A stretch of DNA of 31,193 nucleotides from NCBI GenBank assembly GCA_002683195.1, contig NYSW01000104.1, forward strand, positions 1 to 31,193. The letters run 5' to 3'. Below the pieces are notes generated by a model. The model saw only the letters and a list, made by a program, of their open reading frames with translations. It was not told where the DNA came from and made no database searches. This DNA is from Phycisphaerae bacterium. GTDB lineage: Bacteria; Planctomycetota; Phycisphaerae; Phycisphaerales; SM1A02. Made by a program: the position numbers and the translations under genes. This document shows, in pieces, positions 1 through 7,449 of this stretch. Within the stretch, counting starts at the first letter, position 1. Each line of letters starts with the position of its first letter.

Positions 1-393
1 CACGAAGACCCCGCTGACGCAGGTCGAAAGCACCATCAGCCAGATGTAGAACTCTCGACGGCGTTCCTTGATCGCGGTCCAGGAGCCCAGCACGCAGGCT
101 GGCATGAGGATCACGTTCAGCAGCACCAAGAGGAGGGAGACCGAATCGACCCCCAGGATCAGCCGGAGACCGATGCCCGGCAGCACCGGGAACTGGTCTT
201 CGACCTGTTCGAGTCCGGGCCAGTACAGCCACTGCTCGGCTGACCAGTGGGGGAATTGCATCGCAATGAACACCGCCCAGGCCAGGGTCGCGAAGGAGCC
301 CACCAGCGCGATCGATCTGGCCCGGCGTTCGCCGCCGAGTCCGATGACCGCCGCGGTGACCAGGGGCAGAAGAAGGAGGATCCACAGACTCAT
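1..393 (-). CDS. nuoM: NADH-quinone oxidoreductase subunit M, partial (3' end outside window)
   Basis: Only the first 131 codons are present; the frame runs off the left edge. I translated the complement myself: it begins MSLWILLLLPLVTAAVIGLG and continues with a second hydrophobic stretch and the segment RLILGVDSVSLLLVLLNVIL, typical of the N-terminus of the antiporter-like subunit NuoM of complex I. The subunit lies in the inner membrane and takes part in proton pumping. A clear Shine-Dalgarno GAGGAGG lies 6 bases before the ATG. The start shares one base with the nuoL stop (TGATG), so translation is probably coupled. NuoM and NuoL are paralogues, but order (J-K-L-M) and sequence favour NuoM. 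Confidence 0.9.
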   Translation of the reverse strand, partial: MSLWILLLLPLVTAAVIGLGGERRARSIALVGSFATLAWAVFIAMQFPHWSAEQWLYWPGLEQVEDQFPVLPGIGLRLILGVDSVSLLLVLLNVILMPACVLGSWTAIKERRREFYIWLMVLSTCVSGVFV

Positions 394-2642
394 CAGACGC
401 CTCCTCGCATCCAGACCCAGACGACCCAGGCGAGAACGAGGGCGACCCCGCCTGCCATGGAAGCGCCGTAGCCCTGAAGCACGCCGTTGTAGAGGGGGCG
501 GAAGATCTCGCCCGCGAGTCGCGGAAGACGAGCGGTCCCGTTGACCGCGATGCCGTCCACGACGATTCGATCGAACACGTAGAGCGCCTGGCTGGTGATC
601 CAGAGCGGGAACCGGACGGTGGCGAGGTAGACCTCATCCACATACCACTTTCGTTCCATCGCTCTCGGAAGCCATGCGATCCAGGCCTGCCCGAGCAGCC
701 GGGTTCGAAGCCCGTCGGCGGCCTTGCGGTTGGCACAGTGGAGCCAGAAGGCGATGCTCAACCCGAACAGGCCGACCGTGCCGCTGACGAAGTACATCGA
801 GATGTGGGGGTCGTAGCCGAAGAGGGTCGCATGCGATCCCTCGGGGGAGAGCATCAAGGCGGTTCCGGCACTCGAGTGCTCGATCATCGCGTACGCCCAG
901 GGCTCGCTGCCCCAACCACCGGGCAGGAAGTAACCGACCGCGAGGAAGATCGCACCCAGGGCGAGCACCGACAGCACGAGGTTGATCCGGAAGCCGGGGG
1001 CATGCGGATGGAAGTCGTGATCGTCGCCGTGACCGTGGTCGTCGTGACCATGGTGGGCGTCGTCCGGCTTGAAGTGGGTCGGGCCCGTGAAGACCCGGAA
1101 CCACACCCGGAAGGTGTAGTAGGCGGTGAGTCCGGCGGTGGCGATGCCGATCCAACCGAGGATTCGGAATCCGGCCCCGTCGCTGATGAACGCCTGGGCG
1201 AGAATGATGTCCTTGGAGAAGTAGCCGGCGGTGCCCGGGAGACCCGCGAGCCAGAGGCTGCCGATCAACATGGTCCAGGTGACCACGCCCCAACCCTTGA
1301 CTCGACGAATGCCGCCGAGTTTGCGAAGGTCGAGCTGGCCGCCGAAGCCGTGCATCACCGCACCACAGCAGAGAAAGAGCAGTGCTTTGAAGAAGGCATG
1401 GGTCAGGACGTGGTAGCAGGCGCCGAAACTGGTCGCCAGACCGAGGCCCATGAACATGTAGCCGAGCTGGGAGACGGTTGAATAGGCCATCACCCGTTTG
1501 ATGTCGTACTGGGCCATGGCGATCGTGGCGGCGAGCAGGGCGGTCAGTCCTCCGACCCAGGCCACCACTTCGAGGGCATGTCCCCCCTCGGCCTGATTGA
1601 GCAGGAAGAGCGGCATGGTTCGGGCGATCAGGTAGATGCCAGCGGTGACCATGGTGGCCGCGTGGATGAGGGCCGACACCGGGGTCGGGCCTTCCATCGC
1701 GTCGGGAAGCCAGACGTAGAGCGGGAACTGGGCCGACTTGCCGAAGGCCCCGAGCATGAGGCACCAGGGGATGAGGCTCGCGGTCCAGCCGGCACCCGCT
1801 CCAGCGATCGAGTCGCCGTACTGGCCGGCTCCCGTATCACCCGTCTGCAGGGCGGCGAAGAGTGCGTCGTAGGAAAGACTGCCGTATTCAAGCCAGATCA
1901 GATAGATGCCGATCGCCAGACCGACGTCGCCGATCCGGTTCATGATGAAGGCCTTCTTGGCCGCCGCCACCGCTTCGGGCTTCTTGTAGTAGTAGCCGAT
2001 GAGCAGGTAGCTGGCGAGTCCCACGCCTTCCCAGCCCAGGTACAGCATCACCAGGTTCTCGCCGAGCACCAGGCAGCTCATGGCGAAGAGAAAGATGCTC
2101 ACGCCGCCGAAGAAGCGGCAGTATCCGGTTCCTCGGTCCTCTTCCATGTACTCGCTGGCGTACAGGGCGATCAGGGTTCCGAGGAAGGTGACGAAGAGGA
2201 TCCAGTAGGAACTCAATCCGTCGAGGTAGAGGGCGAAGTTCGCACGCAGTCCATGCCAACGATCCCCGGCCTCGCCGTTCGGCGAATTCCAGGAAAGGTC
2301 GATCCAGTCGAACAGGTGAACCACGGCGGGTTGGGCATTGGTGGGGTCGAGGCGGAGCACCGTCATGACCGCACAGAAGCAGGCGCCGGCCAGGGCTGCG
2401 ACCGTCGTCCACGCCGGGAGGCGACCCTTGACGCCGAGGGCGGCGTACAGGCCGCACAGCACGGCGCTGATGGCCGGCAGCCAGATGATCCACTGGGCGA
2501 AGGCGAGCGATGGTTCGTCCGCGACCGCGGGAATCGCGGTCTGGAAACCGAATGGTTCCCCCGCGGGAAGGCCGTGACCGGAATGTTCACCACCGTCACC
2601 GGCGAGTCCGGCGAGGGCGGCATGGGCGATGGCACTCAGCAT
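393..2642 (-). CDS. nuoL: NADH-quinone oxidoreductase subunit L
   Basis: This is a 749-residue multi-pass membrane protein, the distal antiporter-like, proton-pumping subunit of complex I. Family signatures include GWEGVGLASYLLIGYYYKK near residues 203-221, FGKSAQFPLYVWLPDAMEGP, and the conserved PVSALIHAATMVTAGIYL helix. It is longer than E. coli NuoL (about 613 residues). Part of the excess is a cytosolic or periplasmic loop near residues 524-552 that holds nine histidines among many aspartates. The start is an ATG with GGAG 9 bases upstream; it overlaps the end of nuoK by 7 bases, and its stop overlaps the nuoM start. The gene is clearly intact. Confidence 0.96.
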   Translation of the reverse strand: MLSAIAHAALAGLAGDGGEHSGHGLPAGEPFGFQTAIPAVADEPSLAFAQWIIWLPAISAVLCGLYAALGVKGRLPAWTTVAALAGACFCAVMTVLRLDPTNAQPAVVHLFDWIDLSWNSPNGEAGDRWHGLRANFALYLDGLSSYWILFVTFLGTLIALYASEYMEEDRGTGYCRFFGGVSIFLFAMSCLVLGENLVMLYLGWEGVGLASYLLIGYYYKKPEAVAAAKKAFIMNRIGDVGLAIGIYLIWLEYGSLSYDALFAALQTGDTGAGQYGDSIAGAGAGWTASLIPWCLMLGAFGKSAQFPLYVWLPDAMEGPTPVSALIHAATMVTAGIYLIARTMPLFLLNQAEGGHALEVVAWVGGLTALLAATIAMAQYDIKRVMAYSTVSQLGYMFMGLGLATSFGACYHVLTHAFFKALLFLCCGAVMHGFGGQLDLRKLGGIRRVKGWGVVTWTMLIGSLWLAGLPGTAGYFSKDIILAQAFISDGAGFRILGWIGIATAGLTAYYTFRVWFRVFTGPTHFKPDDAHHGHDDHGHGDDHDFHPHAPGFRINLVLSVLALGAIFLAVGYFLPGGWGSEPWAYAMIEHSSAGTALMLSPEGSHATLFGYDPHISMYFVSGTVGLFGLSIAFWLHCANRKAADGLRTRLLGQAWIAWLPRAMERKWYVDEVYLATVRFPLWITSQALYVFDRIVVDGIAVNGTARLPRLAGEIFRPLYNGVLQGYGASMAGGVALVLAWVVWVWMRGGV

Positions 2643-3001
2643 TCCTTCAGCTCCGACCAGGCTTCGGCGTCCAGCGTCGGCTTGCGCCGGTAGAGCAGGA
2701 CGACCAGTCCGAGGGCGAGGGCCGCTTCGGCCGCCGCCACCGTGAGAATGAAGATCACGAAGACCTGGCCCTGCGAATCAAGATGCATTCGACCGAAACC
2801 GATCATCGCGATCGCGGAGGCCTGGAACATCAATTCGGTACAGAGAAACATGAGAATCATGTTTCGTCGAGTCAGAAAACCGACCATGCCGATCGCGAAG
2901 ATCACGGCGCTGACCAGCAGGACCACCCGCAGCGAGCCTTCATCCATCGGCGTGGGGGCCGCGGCGAGGAGCGTGGGGGCTTGGGCGAAGAGCTCGGTCA
3001 A
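2636..3001 (-). CDS. nuoK: NADH-quinone oxidoreductase subunit K (TTG start)
   Basis: The 121-residue product is the small three-helix membrane subunit of complex I. Helices are visible at about residues 25-43, 48-70 and 80-103, with the conserved intramembrane glutamates in LCTELMFQA and AAAEAALAL. I chose the TTG at 3001 because GGGAGG lies 6 bases upstream and the start overlaps the nuoJ stop as TTGA. An ATG at 2947 would give a more usual length of 103 residues but has no ribosome binding site. With the TTG start the protein has an extra 18-residue, Ala/Pro-rich N-terminus. Confidence 0.93.
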   Translation of the reverse strand: MTELFAQAPTLLAAAPTPMDEGSLRVVLLVSAVIFAIGMVGFLTRRNMILMFLCTELMFQASAIAMIGFGRMHLDSQGQVFVIFILTVAAAEAALALGLVVLLYRRKPTLDAEAWSELKEC

Positions 3002-3996
3002 GAAGAACCTCCCGTGAGTTCCGATTCCTCATCTTCAAGGAGGGGCCCGAGGCCGGCGGCCATGCGGCGTTCGTCTTCGCCCAGGTCGATCTGGCGACGA
3101 GCGAGGACGACGGCACCGAACATCGCCATCAAGAGGATGACGCCGGCGACTTCGAGGCTGACGGGGAACACGGCGACCAGGGCCCAGCCCACCTGCTGGG
3201 TGTTGGAGGGCATGGCCGAGGTCGGAAGAACGAGGGTTCGTTCGGTTCCATCCACCACGACCTTGACCGTGGCATCGAGGCCGTCGGTGATCTGGAGGGC
3301 GTCACCGTCCTCGTCGCGAATGACCGTCACGTCCTGGGGGGCGTTGTCGCCCTGATCACGAGCTTCGGTCCGGAGGACATCGTTGACCGTTTCGTCCAGT
3401 TGCTTGGGCAACCCTTCCAGAATCGCCCATCGCTCCCGGGTCGCGGTGCTGACGGCGGTCGTGTCCGGGGGTGCGATACCACCGTCGACCACCAGGAGGG
3501 CATCCCCGATCGAGGCCAGAAGCACGAAACCGACGACCAGGGCGGCCACTGGTTCGCGTGGTATCCGGTCGTAGAGGGCCTCGCCGGCCGCGCTGGTCGC
3601 GTCCTGGGCCAGCATGAGCACGAACAGGTAGGTGATGAGAATCGCCCCGGCGTAGACGATGATCAGCGAGAACGCCATGAATTCGGCGTTCATCAGCAGG
3701 AACATGCCGCCGGAACAGACCACGACCACGACGAACCAGATCGCCGCGAAGACCGGTCTTGGATGGGTGACCATCCGCACGGCTCCGGCGATGCCGCCGA
3801 GGCCGAAGACCACTTCGAGGATTGGAACCGGGGCGTCGTCGGCGAGGTCTTTGAGAACCTGGACCAGGAGAAACGCCAAAGCGCCGGCACCGAGGACGGT
3901 GCCAGCGAGCCGGGTGGTCCGGCGATGGGGTCTCATGATCAGGAAGAGCCCGACCGCGCCGGCGAGGGAGGCCAGGTAGAGGATGGTTGGCGTCAT
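2998..3996 (-). CDS. nuoJ: NADH-quinone oxidoreductase subunit J with soluble insertion
   Basis: The product is a membrane subunit of complex I. The hallmark helix IIVYAGAILITYLFVLMLA (residues 112-130) identifies NuoJ, and further helices lie at about 3-20, 31-48, 83-102, 148-170 and 270-298. The length, 332 residues, is well above the common 160-220. The excess is a hydrophilic segment at about residues 171-266 between the last two helices, rich in Asp, Thr and Val, plus an acidic tail. It is the first gene of this nuo block; upstream lies the divergent pgsA. I see no Shine-Dalgarno site before this ATG. The insertion is in frame and has ordinary composition, so I regard it as real. Confidence 0.93.
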   Translation of the reverse strand: MTPTILYLASLAGAVGLFLIMRPHRRTTRLAGTVLGAGALAFLLVQVLKDLADDAPVPILEVVFGLGGIAGAVRMVTHPRPVFAAIWFVVVVVCSGGMFLLMNAEFMAFSLIIVYAGAILITYLFVLMLAQDATSAAGEALYDRIPREPVAALVVGFVLLASIGDALLVVDGGIAPPDTTAVSTATRERWAILEGLPKQLDETVNDVLRTEARDQGDNAPQDVTVIRDEDGDALQITDGLDATVKVVVDGTERTLVLPTSAMPSNTQQVGWALVAVFPVSLEVAGVILLMAMFGAVVLARRQIDLGEDERRMAAGLGPLLEDEESELTGGSS

Positions 3997-4119
3997 GCCG
4001 TGCTACACCCGTCTCGCGGAGTCTTGGACCGGGGCCGGACCCACGGGGCGCTCCCGTTGGAGCGTTCGAGGGACCCCGGTCTGCCGGGCCGGAGGAGGAA
4101 CTGTCTGACTAGAACCGTC

Positions 4120-4135
4120 GATCGCCGAGGCGATC
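4120..4135. promoter_or_regulatory. Perfect palindrome, possible operator for the nuoJ operon
   Basis: The sequence GATCGCC-GA-GGCGATC has perfect 7-base arms with a 2-base centre. It sits about 125 bases upstream of nuoJ in the divergent region and touches a TTGAGA hexamer read on the minus strand. An operator for a dimeric regulator is one reading. Chance is another, because GATCG-type words are common in this DNA. Confidence 0.3.
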
Positions 4136-4307
4136 TCAAGAATGATGTTCCCTGAGGGGGCGAGACAGGGTCAATGACCGTGCCGCGTCCCGGAGCAGAG
4201 ATGGCGAAGGATACGGGGGTCCGGAAAGAGCCGCAACCGACCCCGGAATCCGAACTTCCCTGAAAAGGGGGACGAGGCATTGAAATCCACCATCTCGAGA
4301 TCGTCGA

Positions 4308-4313
4308 TATCTT
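4308..4313 (+). promoter_or_regulatory. -10 box of a likely leaderless pgsA transcript
   Basis: TATCTT ends 6 bases before the pgsA ATG and there is no Shine-Dalgarno sequence. A transcript started from this box would begin at or within a base or two of the ATG. TTGAAA at 4280-4285 is 22 bases upstream, too far for a standard -35. Confidence 0.5.
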
Positions 4314-4319
4314 GCCTTC

Positions 4320-5012
4320 ATGCCCGATCAGGTCCGCCGAACCCTTCCCAACCTCCTGACCGTTGCCCGAGTGCTTCTGGCGATCGGCTTCTTCGCCATC
4401 ATCGCCTTCGGCCTCTGGCCTCGTGCCGGCTTTGATCCCGGGGCAAGGCAGTTCTGGGGCAATGTGGGGGTCGTGGTGTTCGTGGTGGCGGCCTTGACCG
4501 ATTTCGCAGACGGTTTCCTGGCCCGACGATGGGGCGTGGTCTCGGTCTTCGGTCGGGTCATGGATCCGTTCGGCGACAAACTTCTGATCATCGGGACCTT
4601 CGTCCTGCTTGCTTCGCCCGTGTTCCTGGCCGTTCAGGCGACGCCGGACGGAGGACTGGCCCTGAGCCTCGACGCGGATGGCCGAGTGGTCATGACCAGC
4701 GGGGTCCAGGTCTGGATGGCACTGGTCATCCTCGGGCGGGAATTGCTGGTCACCAGCATTCGCAGCGTCATGGAAGGTCTGGGCATCGACTTCTCGGCGG
4801 GCTGGAGCGGGAAGTGGAAGATGGTCCTGCAGTCGATCGCTGCGCCGACGGCGCTGTTCGTGGCAGTGAATCCTTTCGCCCTTGAATCCTCGTTCTGGGT
4901 GCTTCTTCGAGACGGCTTCGTCTGGGCGGCGGTGGTGGTGACGGTCTGGTCCGCGCTGCCGTATCTCTTGCGGGCTCGCCTTCTGGTGGGCGAAATGGAG
5001 TCGCGATCATGA
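4320..5012 (+). CDS. pgsA: CDP-diacylglycerol--glycerol-3-phosphate 3-phosphatidyltransferase
   Basis: The enzyme transfers the phosphatidyl group of CDP-diacylglycerol to glycerol 3-phosphate, giving phosphatidylglycerophosphate in the inner membrane. The CDP-alcohol phosphatidyltransferase motif D-x2-DG-x2-AR-x8-G-x3-D-x3-D is complete at about residues 60-86 (DFADGFLARR ... GRVMDPFGD). The 230-residue length and about five to six hydrophobic segments fit the family. The N-terminal NLLTVARVLLAI also resembles PgsA proteins. The stop overlaps the pgpA start as ATGA, so both steps are translated together. Other CDP-alcohol transferases (for example phosphatidylserine synthase) are less likely given the pgpA partner. 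Confidence 0.92.
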   Translation: MPDQVRRTLPNLLTVARVLLAIGFFAIIAFGLWPRAGFDPGARQFWGNVGVVVFVVAALTDFADGFLARRWGVVSVFGRVMDPFGDKLLIIGTFVLLASPVFLAVQATPDGGLALSLDADGRVVMTSGVQVWMALVILGRELLVTSIRSVMEGLGIDFSAGWSGKWKMVLQSIAAPTALFVAVNPFALESSFWVLLRDGFVWAAVVVTVWSALPYLLRARLLVGEMESRS

Positions 5013-5614
5013 CGGACGGCCACACATCCAAAGAAGCCACCCGGCGTTCCCGCCCCCGCCCTTCGGCGGTGGTCGCGGAGATGGGGGTGCTGCCGTCGAT
5101 GGCCGTGACCGCCCTGGGGCTGGGTTTTCTTCGGCCGGCATCGGGGACCTGGGGGTCACTTCCTCCGGCGGTGGTCGCGGGGTTGCTGCTGTTGATGCAT
5201 CAGCCCGCGTGGCTCATCGATCTGTCGATGGTGCTGTTGCTCGCGATCGGTTGTGTGGCCTGTCTTCGCTTCGGCAGAGCGGCGGAGCGAGCGTGTGGAG
5301 GCAAGGATCCGGGTCAGGTCGTCGCAGACGAAGTCGCCGGGCAGGCGATCGTGCTTCTGGCCCTTCCGTGGGCCAGCGTCGAGTCCTGGGGTTCCGGCAG
5401 CCTCGTGCCGCCCGCCGGGGTGTCGCCACTCCTCTTCGACCTCGGCCTCACCGCGGTCGCGTTCCTCTTGTTCCGGATCTTCGACGTCCTGAAGCCACCG
5501 CCGGCCAACGGCCTGCAGAAGCTCGGGGGTGGTCTGGGAATCCTGGTCGACGACCTGATCGCGGGTGCGATGGCGGCGGTGCTGCTGCAGGTCGTGATTC
5601 GGTTCCTCTTCTGA
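5009..5614 (+). CDS. pgpA: Phosphatidylglycerophosphatase A
   Basis: The enzyme removes the phosphate from phosphatidylglycerophosphate to give phosphatidylglycerol, directly after PgsA. PgpA motifs are all present: GLGFLRPASGTWGSL near residue 38, DPGQVVADEVAGQ near 102, FRIFDVLKPPP near 157 and GGGLGILVDDLIAGA near 175. The conserved acidic residues (ADE, FD, DD) are intact. The 201-residue length is slightly above the usual 160-170 because of a basic N-terminal extension of about 25 residues. The start ATG overlaps the pgsA stop (ATGA) and has GGAG about 8 bases upstream. Hydrophobic segments fit a membrane enzyme. Confidence 0.93.
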   Translation: MTDGHTSKEATRRSRPRPSAVVAEMGVLPSMAVTALGLGFLRPASGTWGSLPPAVVAGLLLLMHQPAWLIDLSMVLLLAIGCVACLRFGRAAERACGGKDPGQVVADEVAGQAIVLLALPWASVESWGSGSLVPPAGVSPLLFDLGLTAVAFLLFRIFDVLKPPPANGLQKLGGGLGILVDDLIAGAMAAVLLQVVIRFLF

Positions 5615-5620
5615 ACGAAT

Positions 5621-6823
5621 TCAAGGTTCGGTGACGGTGGCGATCTCGGCGGCATCCGGGTGCGACTCGTATTCCCCCGGTCCGAACCACGGTTCCCTCG
5701 CCGCGATCACTCGACGGCTGGGATCGACCATCACCAGTGCGGGAAGATCTTCGATGTGCCAGATCGTGGCGAGCAGATCGGGATGAATCCAGATTTCATC
5801 GCTGGAGCGGACTTCCCCGACACGCACCACCCGAAACTCGACCGCGAGATCCGAAACCGCATCTGCGAGTCGGCGGGGTGATTCCCGGTCATGGTGTTCG
5901 GCGAAGACGATCGCGACCGGACCCTCCACGTCAAAGAGGTCGTGGGGGTCATCCGATCGAAGGCGAACCGGTGTGTCGACCGCGAAGCGGCCGGCGAGAG
6001 ACTCGGTCGGATGCCAGGGGACGTCGGGATCGAGGCGGTCCGGGCGGGGGAGGGTCATCACCCGCGTCCAGTCCGTCGGCGGGGAAGGATCGAATCGACC
6101 GGGATCTTCGTCGTGAAACGATCCGAGAGACCATTCGTGGTATTCGAACTCCGCGGTTTCTCCTGAAGGCAGGGGCGTCACGACCGCGAGCGGGATCGGT
6201 GGGCCGTCCGCCGCGAATGCGAAATGAATCGGTCGGCCGTCGTCGGTGGCGGCGTCGGCGGTCAGCATCCGTGCCGGGTACGGGCCGATGTCGACCCGGC
6301 GCTCCGTTCCGACGACCGGTGGAATCATCGCCGGCTCGGCGAACATCAGGTCGATCAGGTGCATGGTCGCGGGACCGAGGCGGGCTTCCATGCCGGGTGA
6401 GTTCAGTCGGGCGAACAGCCATTCGGACGATGAGAGATCGTCTTCGCCCGGCAGGTATTCGACGCGTTCGAACAGGCGGCGACCGGGGAGACCGATCGAC
6501 AGGCTCCGTCCGTCGGAAACCACTCGAACGACTTCGTCCACGCCCCAGCGTTCGACGACCATCCGGACGCCGGAATCCTGCTCACGCTCGAAGATGATTC
6601 GACCATGGCTCTGCGGTCCGGTCCGTCGACCGGTCTGGTCGCGGACGAGGCTGGTGGTGCGGACTTCGAATCGCTCGAGGTCGCGGAGCGCGGTACGAGC
6701 GGCGTGATGCAGGGAGGGCTCCCCCGGGTCCACGGTCGCCGTCTCTTCTCCGACGGCATCGGTGGACGCGGTGATCAGCACGATCGAGGCGAGAAAAGCG
6801 AGGTGTGAAGGTCTGGATCGCAT
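5621..6823 (-). CDS. Exported DUF2092/LolA-like protein with a cysteine-free thioredoxin-like C-terminus
   Basis: The 400-residue product starts with a signal peptide (MRSRPSHLAFLASIVLITAS, cut near residue 25), so it should be exported. The middle (about 35-250), with repeated short beta-type stretches such as RIIFEREQDSGVRMVVERWG and RSLSIGLPGRRLFERVEYLP, resembles DUF2092/LolA-like sheets that bind lipid or act at the envelope. The last 110 residues read like a thioredoxin fold (GPVAIVFAEHH ... LPALVMVDPSRRVIA), yet the whole protein has no cysteine. I chose the ATG at 6823 because it places the signal peptide at the N-terminus and has GGGAG 9 bases upstream; an ATG at 6865 is possible. 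The precise function is unknown. Confidence 0.75.
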   Translation of the reverse strand: MRSRPSHLAFLASIVLITASTDAVGEETATVDPGEPSLHHAARTALRDLERFEVRTTSLVRDQTGRRTGPQSHGRIIFEREQDSGVRMVVERWGVDEVVRVVSDGRSLSIGLPGRRLFERVEYLPGEDDLSSSEWLFARLNSPGMEARLGPATMHLIDLMFAEPAMIPPVVGTERRVDIGPYPARMLTADAATDDGRPIHFAFAADGPPIPLAVVTPLPSGETAEFEYHEWSLGSFHDEDPGRFDPSPPTDWTRVMTLPRPDRLDPDVPWHPTESLAGRFAVDTPVRLRSDDPHDLFDVEGPVAIVFAEHHDRESPRRLADAVSDLAVEFRVVRVGEVRSSDEIWIHPDLLATIWHIEDLPALVMVDPSRRVIAAREPWFGPGEYESHPDAAEIATVTEP

Positions 6824-7057
6824 GGCGTGGGTCTCCCGAAAGTCGGCGAAGTCGTCCTGAAGCATCGGTCTCCCGGGTCACCGACTTGGACCCGACCGAG
6901 GCTTCCCGCCGATTTTCGATCGATTCGATGAATTCGCGGACTTTCCAGCCCCTCCTCACGGTCGGGATTCGGTGGTTCACGCCGATCTTTCGCCGGCAGT
7001 GGGTCCTCCCGCCGATTCAGGGCCATCCGGCCGATGGGCGGGCCTCGACTCCGGGCG

Positions 7058-7063
7058 TAGACT
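7058..7063 (+). promoter_or_regulatory. -10 box of a likely leaderless transcript
   Basis: TAGACT ends 7 bases before the ATG at 7071. No Shine-Dalgarno site is present. The same hexamer at the same distance precedes the genes at 10596 and 20017. Confidence 0.55.
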
Positions 7064-7070
7064 TTCGGGC

Positions 7071-7442
7071 ATGACCTTCGTCATCATTTCATCGATCATC
7101 TCGCTGCTGGTCATCTCCCTGATTCTGGCGGGGATCCTCCAGCTCGCCAGCCGCGTGGTGAACGGGCAGGCCATCGCCTATCGCGACGCGTTCAGCGTCA
7201 CCTTCGGGGTGCTGCTGGTCTCGAATCTGCTGAAGATGTTTCTCTGGACTCCACTTGGATTCGACGAGTGGTGGGTCCTGTCGCCGGTCAATTTCCTGAT
7301 GTGGTGGACCGCCCTCGCGTGCTGGGTTGGTCTGACCGTCGGCAAGGCGGCGCTCACCGCGGTGGTGTTCGTGGTGGCGACCACCCTGATCATGCTGGCG
7401 TTCTCGCTGGTGACCGTCGGCTTTGCCGCCATCGCCGGATGA
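7071..7442 (+). CDS. Small four-helix membrane protein, unknown function
   Basis: The 123-residue product is almost entirely hydrophobic, with helices at about residues 3-25, 38-58, 68-88 and 92-120. I do not recognise the family. The frame is open upstream to 6972, but the ATG at 7071 is preferred because TAGACT lies 7 bases before it and because residues encoded upstream are polar and of poor quality. It stands alone: the gene to its left is divergent, and pheA converges 7 bases after its stop. An inner membrane location is safe; nothing else can be said. Confidence 0.75.
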   Translation: MTFVIISSIISLLVISLILAGILQLASRVVNGQAIAYRDAFSVTFGVLLVSNLLKMFLWTPLGFDEWWVLSPVNFLMWWTALACWVGLTVGKAALTAVVFVVATTLIMLAFSLVTVGFAAIAG

Positions 7443-7449
7443 TTCTGGT

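Larger units (their letters stand above)
3997..4319. other. Divergent intergenic region between nuoJ and pgsA
   Basis: This 323-base stretch separates two divergent operons and must hold both promoters. I find no convincing gene in it; a 95-codon frame on the minus strand (3993-4280) has no ribosome site and resembles nothing. The pgsA-proximal end has TATCTT 6 bases before the ATG. A perfect 7+7 palindrome lies at 4120-4135. On the minus strand a TTGAGA hexamer (4134-4139) borders the palindrome, in a plausible -35 position for nuoJ, but no good -10 follows at 17 bases. Confidence 0.6.
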
